DNA of 38,092 nt, taken from contig JAJYYG010000038.1 in assembly GCA_021801235.1 (NCBI GenBank), forward strand, positions 1-38,092, in the 5' to 3' direction. The stretch comes from Actinomycetes bacterium (GTDB lineage Bacteria > Actinomycetota > Acidimicrobiia > Acidimicrobiales > RAAP-2). The position numbers were made by a program, and so were the translations under genes. Position 1 is the first letter of the stretch, and each line of letters begins with the position of its first letter. This document shows, piece after piece, positions 23,732-31,397 of the stretch. Below the pieces are notes generated by a model. That model saw only the letters and a list, made by a program, of their open reading frames with translations. It was not told the origin of the DNA and ran no database searches.

Positions 23732-25186
23732 TCATCCCCCCTTGGCGGACGGCGGGGTGTCGGCAGGTTCCGCCGGCTCCTTGGTGCCGGCGCCGGCCTC
23801 GCCCGCAAAGGGCCGGGCGGGGAGCGCGGGGAAGATCCACTTGCCTGCGGTGGTGTCCCCCCAGCGGTCGCGGAGGCCGTCCAGGCGGTGGTAGTAGCCC
23901 TTCAGCACCCGGTTGGTCGGGTGCTTGACCAGCGCCGGGTGGACACGGGTGGGGCCCGTCTCGGCCCAGAGCGCCATGCGGAGGGCCAGGGCGCTCGCAC
24001 CCTCGCTGTACCAGGGCCACATCATGTCGTTGAGGAGCGAGGTCTTGGTCCGGTACGCGCTGTCCGGCTGCTTGTCGAGCAGGGCGATCACGTCGGTGCT
24101 CTCGGCGTGCTCGTGGTCGCGGAAGCTCTCGACCAGCGGCGTGATGATCGCCTCCGCCTCGGGTGATCCCAGCCGGGCGATCTCTTCCGGTCCGATGCCG
24201 TCGGTCAGGGCGTCCCAGGCCACCGCCAGTTCGGCCCGCCGCCGGCATCCGGCCCGCAGCCGCTCGGCCAGCGGCTTGCCGTCGGGCACGGCGTCGAGCA
24301 GGGGGCACAGGACCCCGCCGAGGACGGAGTCGTGGACGGCGATGGCGGCGAACAGCCGGAAGGTGGCGTCGGCCCTCGCCACGTCGGTCGCAGCGGTCTG
24401 CATCTCGCCGATGAGCGCCTCCACGGTCGCGTCGTAGCCGGCCAGGAGCTCACGGACTGACGGTGGCGCCCCGGTCGGCTGGTCCTTGAGCAGGGCCACC
24501 TGCTCGGCCCGTGGTGACCGGCGCGCGGTGCGGGGGTCTGCCCACCCCTGGTGGTGCTCGTTCCAGTCCCCGAAGCGGTCCCCGAAGCGGTAGATACGCT
24601 TCAGCAGTCCGGAGCGGGGGTGCCGGGTGATGGCGGCGTGGACCCGGGTCGGGGCGTTCTGGGCCTCGATGGCCATCCTCGCCGCCACCACGTCCGGGTC
24701 CGTGCTCCCCGCCGCCGCCTCCAGCACCGCCCCGACCTCGGTCGTCTCGTCCTGGACGTGGGCGGTGAAGCTGCGCTGGAGCCCCTCGAGGATCTCCTCG
24801 ACCTCGTCCCCGGAGACCGGGTAGACGTTGTGCGGGGCGACGTTGTGGCTGACCTTCCGGAACCGGCGCAGTAGGTCGGCGCGTTCTTCGCAGCCCTTGC
24901 GGAGCCGGGCGGCGACGGGTGCCCCCCCGGGAAGGTCTTCGAGCTGGGGGCACAGCGCCGATGCCAGCACCGCATCATGCACGGCGATCGAACGTCCCAG
25001 GGTGTTGTGCAGCGCCCGCACCCGGCCGAGGCCGGTGTCCGCGTCGAGCGCCTCGCGCAGGGCGGCCTCCACCTCCCGGTCGTACCCGGCGAGCAGATCG
25101 CGCAACGTGGTGGGGCTGCCGGCCGGCTCCCCGCCTCTCTGCTCGGCGGTCCCCGAAGTGGTGGCCCGGTCGTCAGCGGTGCTCAT
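23732..25186 (-). CDS. Protein with two tandem haemerythrin-like (HHE) repeats
   Basis: This 484-residue protein is built from two similar units of about 210 residues (about 26-235 and 262-470). Each begins RDLLAGYD or RELLAGYD and has a helix with a single His followed by Cys-Pro (VHDAVLASALCPQLEDL and VHDSVLGGVLCPLLDAV). Each then has a second His/acid helix (SFTAHVQDETTEV and SFRDHEHAESTDV) and a distinctive end block (APTRVHAAITRHPRSGLLKR and GPTRVHPALVKHPTNRVLKG). The pattern resembles four-helix haemerythrin domains, but the full HxxxE/HxxxH di-iron set is not evident, so metal binding is uncertain. AAGGAGGA precedes the ATG. It is next to superoxide dismutase, which fits a redox role. 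The molecular function is not known. Confidence 0.7.
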   Translation of the reverse strand: MSTADDRATTSGTAEQRGGEPAGSPTTLRDLLAGYDREVEAALREALDADTGLGRVRALHNTLGRSIAVHDAVLASALCPQLEDLPGGAPVAARLRKGCEERADLLRRFRKVSHNVAPHNVYPVSGDEVEEILEGLQRSFTAHVQDETTEVGAVLEAAAGSTDPDVVAARMAIEAQNAPTRVHAAITRHPRSGLLKRIYRFGDRFGDWNEHHQGWADPRTARRSPRAEQVALLKDQPTGAPPSVRELLAGYDATVEALIGEMQTAATDVARADATFRLFAAIAVHDSVLGGVLCPLLDAVPDGKPLAERLRAGCRRRAELAVAWDALTDGIGPEEIARLGSPEAEAIITPLVESFRDHEHAESTDVIALLDKQPDSAYRTKTSLLNDMMWPWYSEGASALALRMALWAETGPTRVHPALVKHPTNRVLKGYYHRLDGLRDRWGDTTAGKWIFPALPARPFAGEAGAGTKEPAEPADTPPSAKGG

Positions 25187-25290
25187 GGGTGGATCCTCCT
25201 TCGGTCCGGTGTGCCCTGGGGCCATGCCGATCCGGATAGACACGTTCATTCTGTGGAGACCGGGGTCCCCCCTGCCAGGGTCCAACGGCC

Positions 25291-25887
25291 CTACCGTCGT
25301 GTCCGGGCCAGGCGCCCGGCGACGTCCGGCCAGTTGACGACGTTCCACAGCGCGTCGACGAAGGCGGGGCGTGCGTTCCGGTACTGCAGGTAGTACGCGT
25401 GCTCCCAGACGTCGAACACGAGCAGGGGAACCGCACCGTGGACGAGGTTGGCGTGATGGTCGTACACCTGCTCGACCACCAGCCTCCCTCCGAGCGGCTC
25501 GTAGGCGAGGACGCCCCAGCCCGATCCCTGGACGAGGACCGAGGCCTGGCTGAGCTGCGCCTTGAACACGTCGAACGAGCCGAAGTGCTCGTCGATGGCC
25601 GCAGCCAGCTCCCCCTCGGGCTTCCCGCCGCCGTCCGGCGAGAGGTTCTTCCAGAACATCGAGTGCAGGACGTGGCCGGACACGTTGAACGCCAGCGTCT
25701 TCTCCAGGCCGACGAGCCCGCCGAAGTCCCCGGCAGCCCGGGCGTCGCCCAGCCGTTCGAGCGTCGTGTTGGCCCCGGCCACGTAGGCGGCATGGTGCTT
25801 GGAGTGGTGGATCTCGAGGTTCTCCGCCTGGTAGTGGGGCTCCAGCGCGGCGTAGTCGTAGGGAAGCTCGGGTAGTTCATAGGGCAT
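25291..25887 (-). CDS. sodA: Fe/Mn superoxide dismutase
   Basis: This 198-residue enzyme converts superoxide to oxygen and peroxide. The metal ligands are H27, H75, D159 and H163, found in [20 protein letters not shown] and [12 protein letters not shown]. It has no signal peptide and follows the mycobacterial SodA pattern closely. Residues 141-146 read VYDHHAN, where the M. tuberculosis enzyme has VYDHQTN, so the position that distinguishes Fe from Mn use is His-His; metal choice cannot be called. The usual Asn before ligand H75 (NHS) is Leu74. GGAGAG lies just before the ATG. The stop is 104 bases upstream of the HHE-like gene start. Confidence 0.95.
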   Translation of the reverse strand: MPYELPELPYDYAALEPHYQAENLEIHHSKHHAAYVAGANTTLERLGDARAAGDFGGLVGLEKTLAFNVSGHVLHSMFWKNLSPDGGGKPEGELAAAIDEHFGSFDVFKAQLSQASVLVQGSGWGVLAYEPLGGRLVVEQVYDHHANLVHGAVPLLVFDVWEHAYYLQYRNARPAFVDALWNVVNWPDVAGRLARTRR

Positions 25888-26322
25888 GGTGTCTCTCCTC
25901 GTGTGCGGGTGGAACGGTGCGAGCCGGTGGGAAGGTGGGAACACCGCCGGTCCGCTCGGCGGTGCCGGACCGCTCGGCGGTGCCGGACCGGGACCGGGGG
26001 ATCGGCGCGTGCAGGACGACGGTCGACGCCGGCGCGGGCCTCTGCCTGCGCCGGGAGACGGCCGGACGGCCGGTCACACCGCGGGAGCACTGCACGCTCG
26101 GAGCATTGCAACTATCCACGGGACCACCCGGCTGCCCTCGGGAGCGAAGGCGCTGTCGGTCGAGTTGACCGATCACTCGCACCTTAGCCACCGTCCCGTC
26201 GGCGTCGACCGGCGCTTGTGGACGTTCCCATCGCCACTTCGACGTGGCTCGAGGGGGTCTGCTCTGTGGTGGTCCGCGCCTGGCGGAGGCAGCGCGGTGG
26301 GGCGGCGTGCGAAGATCGTGCG
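25888..26322. other. Divergent intergenic region (about 435 bases) between sodA and the ClC gene
   Basis: No gene is supported here. It must hold the promoters of both divergent units. TTGACC at 26164-26169 is a possible -35 box towards the ClC gene, but no convincing -10 follows at the right distance. A tandem repeat lies near the sodA side (25947-25991). Confidence 0.5.
25947..25991. repeat. 18-base tandem repeat, 2.5 copies
   Basis: CCGGTCCGCTCGGCGGTG at 25947-25964 is followed by the same unit with one change (T to A) at 25965-25982 and a partial third copy. It lies 60 bases upstream of the sodA start codon, within its likely leader or promoter. Confidence 0.75.
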
Positions 26323-27675
26323 GTGACCGGCGCGAGTGGCAGCACCCGCCCTGGGCTGGTCCCCCAGCTGGCCGATCTCTCGCTCCGGTTCTGGGTGCTG
26401 CTGGTGCTGACTGGGATCGCCGCCGGGCTGGGTGCCATGGCGATGATGGCGGTCCTCCGGGCCGTCCAGCATGCGGCACTCGGCTATCACCTCGGCGAGT
26501 ACTCCACCGCGGCCCTGCACGTGAGCAGTGTCCGACTGGTGGCCGTGCTCGCCATCGGTGGCCTGGTCACCGGGGTCGGCCTGTGGCTGATGCGGCGCCA
26601 CGGGGGGACCGGTGGGGAGCCCACCCAGGTGGTGTGGACCGGCACCGGCTCCCTTCCGCTGGGGCGGACCCTGGTCAGCGGCGCCCTGTCCGAGGTGAGC
26701 GTGGGGATGGGCGCCTCCCTCGGCCGCGAGGCGGCACCCCAGCACACCGGCGCGGCGTCGGGGGCCGCCCTGGCCCGGTGGTTCGGCCTCCCCACCGACC
26801 AGCGCACCCTGCTGATCGCCTGCGGCGCCGGAGCGGGCCTGGCCGCGGTCTACAACGTGCCACTGGCCGGGGCGCTGTTCACCCTGGAGATCTACCTGGG
26901 TGCGGTCTCGCTTCCTCTGGTGGTGCCGGCCCTGGCCGCGGCCTCCATCGCCACCGGGGTGGCCTGGCTGACCCTCCCGGCCCACGCGGTGTACTCGGTA
27001 CCCGTGCTGCCGAGCCCCGGCGTCTCGTTGATGGTGTTCGCGGTGGTGATCGGCCCCGTCCTCGGGCTGGCGTCGGTCGGCTACATCAAGTCGATCGCCT
27101 GGGCCGGTGCCCGCCAGCCCAAGGGACGACTGCTGCTCGTCGAACCGCTGGTCGTGTTCACCGGCCTGGGGCTCCTCGCCCTCCGCTACCCGCTCCTCCT
27201 CGGCAACGGCGTCGACCTGGCCCAGTTCGCCTTCCTGGGGGGCGCGGGACTGGGGACCCTGGTGGCGCTCTCCGCGCTCAAGCCGCTGGTGACCGTGGCG
27301 TGCCTCCGCAGCGGGGCCTACGGCGGCCTGTTCACCCCGACGCTCAGCTTCGGGGCGGTGTCCGGCGCCCTGGCGGGGCACCTGTGGGGGATGGTGTGGC
27401 CGGGCACGCCGGCGTCGAGCTATGCGATCGTGGGCGCCGCCGGCCTCCTCGCCGCCGCCATCGGTGCGCCGGTGTCGGCTGTCGCATTCGTGCTCGAGCT
27501 CACCCACACCGCGTCCCCGGTGATGGCGCCGATCATCATCGCGGTGGTCGGGGCGACCCTGACGGCCCGCCGGCTCGACGTACGCACCATCTACACCGCC
27601 CGCGGGGCGCCCGAGGCGACCTCCGCCGCAACGTACCCTCCGGCGGGGGGCCGTGGAGACTCCTCCGGCGGATGA
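26323..27675 (+). CDS. ClC-family chloride channel or H+/Cl- antiporter
   Basis: This 450-residue membrane protein of the ClC fold has no C-terminal CBS domains. The gating-glutamate motif reads GMGASLGREAAPQHTGAASG (E136) where most ClCs have GREGPxVxxG. The C-terminal anion motif GGLFTPTLSFGAVSG (GxFxP) is present. The N-terminal GSGIP selectivity motif is replaced by GGEPTQ. The external gate Glu is kept, so regulated or coupled transport is possible, but ion selectivity may differ from model ClCs. GTG 26323 starts the protein just before its first helix; upstream in-frame starts exist. It is followed after 83 bases by the P-type ATPase gene; anion flow could balance charge moved by that pump. 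Confidence 0.88.
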   Translation: MTGASGSTRPGLVPQLADLSLRFWVLLVLTGIAAGLGAMAMMAVLRAVQHAALGYHLGEYSTAALHVSSVRLVAVLAIGGLVTGVGLWLMRRHGGTGGEPTQVVWTGTGSLPLGRTLVSGALSEVSVGMGASLGREAAPQHTGAASGAALARWFGLPTDQRTLLIACGAGAGLAAVYNVPLAGALFTLEIYLGAVSLPLVVPALAAASIATGVAWLTLPAHAVYSVPVLPSPGVSLMVFAVVIGPVLGLASVGYIKSIAWAGARQPKGRLLLVEPLVVFTGLGLLALRYPLLLGNGVDLAQFAFLGGAGLGTLVALSALKPLVTVACLRSGAYGGLFTPTLSFGAVSGALAGHLWGMVWPGTPASSYAIVGAAGLLAAAIGAPVSAVAFVLELTHTASPVMAPIIIAVVGATLTARRLDVRTIYTARGAPEATSAATYPPAGGRGDSSGG

Positions 27676-27731
27676 CCGGCCAGTGGACGAGCCACCGCTC
27701 CGGATCCGCGCGCGCCGGCGCCGGACTGACG

Positions 27732-27764
27732 GCGGAATGCGTGCGGAATGATGGCGGAATGATG
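27732..27764 (+). repeat. 11-base tandem repeat over the ATPase start codon
   Basis: GCGGAATG recurs at 27732, 27743 and 27754, an exact 11-base period. Each copy carries an ATG, and the three ATGs are in three different frames; only the last (27759) is in the ATPase frame. It lies in the 83-base gap after the ClC gene. Confidence 0.75.
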
Positions 27765-30143
27765 GAGGATCATGCCGGCCCGGAGCCGGCCGTGACCGGC
27801 ACCGACGGTCTCACCGGCGAGGAGGCGGCGCGACGACTCGCCCGTGACGGGCCGAACGCCATACCCGAGGTGCGCCGGAGCAAGGCACTGCTCTTCGCAG
27901 CCAAGCTCTGGGGGCCGGTCCCCTGGCTGCTCGAAGCGGCCATCGTGCTCGAGCTGGTGCTCGGGAACGTCGCCCAGGCGGTCATCATCGCCGTGCTGGT
28001 CGGGCTCGACGCGGTGCTCTCGTTCCGGGAGGAGGGAGACGCGCAGGCGGCGCTCGATCTGCTTCGCCGCCGTTTGACGGTCGAAGCCCGCGTCTACCGG
28101 GACGGGACCTGGTCCCGCGTCGCGGCGGCAGAGCTGGTGCGCGGCGATCTCGTGCACGTCCGTCAGGGCGATCTGGTCCCGGCCGACCTCCTGGTTTCCA
28201 CCGGCGAGGTGGCGCTGGACCAGTCTGCGCTCACGGGCGAGTCGAACGCGGTGGCCGTCGAGCCCGGTGGGCACGCCTACTCGGGTGCGATCGTCGTCAG
28301 GGGGGAGGCAACCGGCCGGGTCGAGGCCACGGGGACCTCGACCTTCTTCGGGCGGACCGCGGAGCTGGTCGGCAGCTCGCACGCCCCGGGCCGCCTGGAG
28401 GCGCTCATCATGGGCTTCGTGAAGGCGCTGCTCGCCCTGGACGCCGTCCTGGTCGTGACGGTCCTGGTCGTCGGCGTGTCGCGCCACCTGGCCTGGAGCG
28501 AGCTGCTGCCCTTTGCGGTGATCCTGGTGGTGGCCGCGGTTCCGGTGGCGCTCCCCACCACGTTCACGCTGGCCAGTGCCCTCGGCTCCCGCGAGCTGGC
28601 CGACAGGGGAGTCCTCGTCACCCGGCTGGAAGCGATCGAGGAGGCGGCGGGCATGGAGGTGCTGTGCTCCGACAAGACGGGCACCATCACCGAGAACAGG
28701 CTGGCGGTCGAGAGCCTGAGGCCCTACGGCGGCTGCGACGAGGAGCATCTGCTGCAGGTGGCGGCCGCCGCCAGCGACGAGGCCACCCAGGACCCGCTCG
28801 ACCTGGCCGTCCTGGCCGACCTCCGTGCCCGCGGCATCGCCGACCTCGGCACCCGCCGGAGCTTCACGCCCTTCGACCCGTCCACCAAGCGCTCGGAGGC
28901 CACGGTGGACGCGACGGGCGGGACGGTCCAGGTGATCAAGGGCGCGCCGCAGGTCGTCGTCGACGCCAGTGGCGGAGGGCCCGCCGGAGGAGCCGGCGGA
29001 GGAGCCGTGGCCGACGATCTCGCCGCGCTGTCGGCCACCGGGGCGCGGGTGCTCGGGGTCGCCGAGGGGGTCCCCGGGCACCCGCCGACGTTCCTCGGGC
29101 TGGTGGCGCTGTCCGACCCGCCGAGGACCGACTCCGCCGGGCTCGTCGAGCACCTGCGGCGCCTCGGAGTCCGGGTGGTGATGGTGACCGGTGACGGCCT
29201 GGCCACCGCCTCCGCCATCGCCGGCCGGGTGGGGATCGGCGGGCGGGCCGCCCGGGCCGTCGAGCTCCGCGAGGACCCGGAGTCCGGGTTGACCCTGGAC
29301 GGGCTCGGCGGCGTCTACGCCGAGGTGCTGCCCGAGGACAAGCTCCGGCTCGTCGCCCGGCTCCAGCAGTCCGGCCTGGTCGTCGGGATGACAGGGGACG
29401 GGGTGAACGACGCCCCCGCGCTGCGCAAGGCCGACGTCGGAGTCGCCGTCTCGAACGCCACCGACGTCGCCAAGGCGGCCGCCGGGATGGTGCTGACCGA
29501 TCCCGGGCTCGACAACATCGTCTCGGGGATCGAGGTGTCACGGCGGATCCACGAGCGCATGCTCACCTACACGCTGAACAAGATCGTCAAGACGCTGCAG
29601 GTCTCGATCTTCCTCAGCCTCGGGTTCGTCTTCTTCCACAGGTTCGTGACCACGCCGCTGCTCGTCGTGCTCCTCCTGCTGGCCAACAACTTCGCCACCA
29701 TGTCGCTCGCCACCGACCGGGTCGGCACCCCGCCCGCCCCGGAGCGGTGGACGGTCCGCTCGTTGGTGATCGCCTCTGCCGGCCTGGCCCTGCCGCTCAT
29801 CCTGCTCTCGTTCGGGGTCTGGTACGTCGGATCCCTCGGGCTCGGACTCGACACGGCCCAGCTCCAGACCCTGATCTTCGTGTGGCTGGTGGCCTCCGCC
29901 CAGGCGACGATCTACTCGGTCAGGGAGCGGCACCACTTCTGGCACTCCGCCCCCAGCGGATGGCTGGGGGCGAGCTCGGCCGCCGACCTGGCCGTCGTCG
30001 CCGTGCTGGCTTGGCGCGGATGGCTGATGACGCCCATCGGACCGGCGGCGCTGGCTGTCGGGTTCGGGACGGGCGTCGTGTTCCTCCTGATCGGCGACGC
30101 GACCAAGGGGTGGATCTTCCGGAGCGCCGGCCTTGCCCGCTGA
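27759..30143 (+). CDS. P3A-type (plasma-membrane H+-ATPase-like) P-type ATPase
   Basis: This 794-residue pump has the TGES motif of the A domain (159-162), PVALPTT in helix 4 (262-268), the phosphorylated D305 in CSDKTGTITEN, KGAP of the nucleotide domain (394-397), and MTGDGVNDAPALRKADVGVA (544-563). The short N-terminus, absence of heavy-metal domains and the TxSxxTDRV block after helix 6 place it with proton pumps. In plant and yeast pumps helix 6 has Asn-Asp (Asp684 in AHA2), the proton-binding pair; here it is Asn-Asn (N643, N644). Transport of protons is therefore plausible but not assured. A weak GGCGGA precedes the ATG. Its end overlaps the acetate kinase start by 11 bases, indicating co-expression. 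Confidence 0.9.
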   Translation: MMEDHAGPEPAVTGTDGLTGEEAARRLARDGPNAIPEVRRSKALLFAAKLWGPVPWLLEAAIVLELVLGNVAQAVIIAVLVGLDAVLSFREEGDAQAALDLLRRRLTVEARVYRDGTWSRVAAAELVRGDLVHVRQGDLVPADLLVSTGEVALDQSALTGESNAVAVEPGGHAYSGAIVVRGEATGRVEATGTSTFFGRTAELVGSSHAPGRLEALIMGFVKALLALDAVLVVTVLVVGVSRHLAWSELLPFAVILVVAAVPVALPTTFTLASALGSRELADRGVLVTRLEAIEEAAGMEVLCSDKTGTITENRLAVESLRPYGGCDEEHLLQVAAAASDEATQDPLDLAVLADLRARGIADLGTRRSFTPFDPSTKRSEATVDATGGTVQVIKGAPQVVVDASGGGPAGGAGGGAVADDLAALSATGARVLGVAEGVPGHPPTFLGLVALSDPPRTDSAGLVEHLRRLGVRVVMVTGDGLATASAIAGRVGIGGRAARAVELREDPESGLTLDGLGGVYAEVLPEDKLRLVARLQQSGLVVGMTGDGVNDAPALRKADVGVAVSNATDVAKAAAGMVLTDPGLDNIVSGIEVSRRIHERMLTYTLNKIVKTLQVSIFLSLGFVFFHRFVTTPLLVVLLLLANNFATMSLATDRVGTPPAPERWTVRSLVIASAGLALPLILLSFGVWYVGSLGLGLDTAQLQTLIFVWLVASAQATIYSVRERHHFWHSAPSGWLGASSAADLAVVAVLAWRGWLMTPIGPAALAVGFGTGVVFLLIGDATKGWIFRSAGLAR

Positions 30144-31380
30144 CACCGGCGGGCCGGGCGTCCCGGTCCTGGTGGTGAACCCCGGCTCCTCCAGCCTCAA
30201 GCTGGACGTCGTGGGGGGCGACGACGAGGTGCTCGCGTCGCAGGTCCTCGGCCACGTGGACGGGAAGATCGAGGACCGGGCGATCGCCGAGCTGCTCGGG
30301 GGACTGCCGGAGGTGGCGGCCGCGGGCGTCCGGGTGGTCCACGGGGGAGCGCGGTTTCGCTCCCCGACCCGGGTGGACGGGGCGGTGCTCGACGCGCTGG
30401 CGGGCGTGTCCGACCTGGCCCCGCTCCACAACCCGCCGGCGCTCTCTGCCCTGCGGGCCCTGGCCTCCGCGCGGCCCGACCTCCCGCTCGTGGCCTGTTT
30501 CGACACCGCCTTCCATGCCGGCCTCCCGCCCGCCGCCGCCACCTACGCGCTGCCCTACGCCTGGCTCGCCGACTGGGGGGTCCGGCGGTTCGGCTTCCAC
30601 GGCCTCTCGCACGCCTCCGCCGCGCGCCGGGCCGGTCAGCTCCTCGGCCGGCCCCTCTCCGAGCTGGCCCTGGTGACCTGCCACCTGGGTGCCGGCGCCT
30701 CACTCGCCGCCGTGGACGGCGGGCGCTCGGTCGACACCACCATGGGGTTCACCCCGATGGACGGTCTGGTGATGGCCACCCGCTCGGGCTCGGTGGACCC
30801 CGGCGCCCTGCTGTGGGCGATGCGCCGCCACCGGCTCTCACCGTCCGAGCTCGAGGCGATCCTCGACCGCGGCTCGGGGCTCGCCGGGCTCTCGGGAGAG
30901 CCGACCGGGGACCTACGCGCCATCCTGGATGCCGCCGGTGGGAGCGACGTCGAGGTCGGCGTCGGGGGTGACGGAGGAGCAGCAGACGGCAGGGGAGGTG
31001 GTGGCGGGGGGAGCGGGGGACCGGAACGGGGCACGGGCCTGGACCCGGCCCGGGCGGGCCTGGCGGTCGACGTCTACCTCCACCGGCTGCGGGCCGGCAT
31101 CGCCGCCATGGTGGCTGCCCTCGGCCGTCTCGACGCGGTGGTCTTCACCGGCGGCGTGGGCGAGGCATCCCCGGTGGTGCGCTCCCGGACGGTCGGGGGG
31201 CTCGGGTTCCTCGGGCTGGCGCTCGACGAGGAGGCGAACCGTGCCGTCCGGGGCGACGCAGACCTCACCGCGCCGGGGAGCGTCGCCGCAACGCTGGTGG
31301 TAGTGGCCCGGGAAGACCTCGAGATCGCCCGCGAGGTCCGCGGGGTGCTCGGCCTGCCGTCGCCCGGCTGCGTCTGCTGA
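30133..31380 (+). CDS. ackA: Acetate kinase
   Basis: This 415-residue acetokinase makes ATP and acetate from acetyl phosphate, or the reverse. Family motifs are LVVNPGSSSLKLD (near residue 13), CFDTAFHAGLP, RRFGFHGLSHASAARRAG, CHLGAGASLAAVDG and MGFTPMDGLVMATRSGSVDP. The common HLGNG is HLGAG here. A Gly-rich insert of about 35 residues (roughly 275-305) interrupts the C-terminal half and looks like a flexible loop. The start is TTG 30133 with GGAG eight bases before it, inside the end of the ATPase gene. It converges with the phosphoketolase gene (17 bases apart), whose product supplies acetyl phosphate. Confidence 0.92.
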   Translation: MPADTGGPGVPVLVVNPGSSSLKLDVVGGDDEVLASQVLGHVDGKIEDRAIAELLGGLPEVAAAGVRVVHGGARFRSPTRVDGAVLDALAGVSDLAPLHNPPALSALRALASARPDLPLVACFDTAFHAGLPPAAATYALPYAWLADWGVRRFGFHGLSHASAARRAGQLLGRPLSELALVTCHLGAGASLAAVDGGRSVDTTMGFTPMDGLVMATRSGSVDPGALLWAMRRHRLSPSELEAILDRGSGLAGLSGEPTGDLRAILDAAGGSDVEVGVGGDGGAADGRGGGGGGSGGPERGTGLDPARAGLAVDVYLHRLRAGIAAMVAALGRLDAVVFTGGVGEASPVVRSRTVGGLGFLGLALDEEANRAVRGDADLTAPGSVAATLVVVAREDLEIAREVRGVLGLPSPGCVC

Positions 31381-31397
31381 GTCCGTCCGGCCACCGC

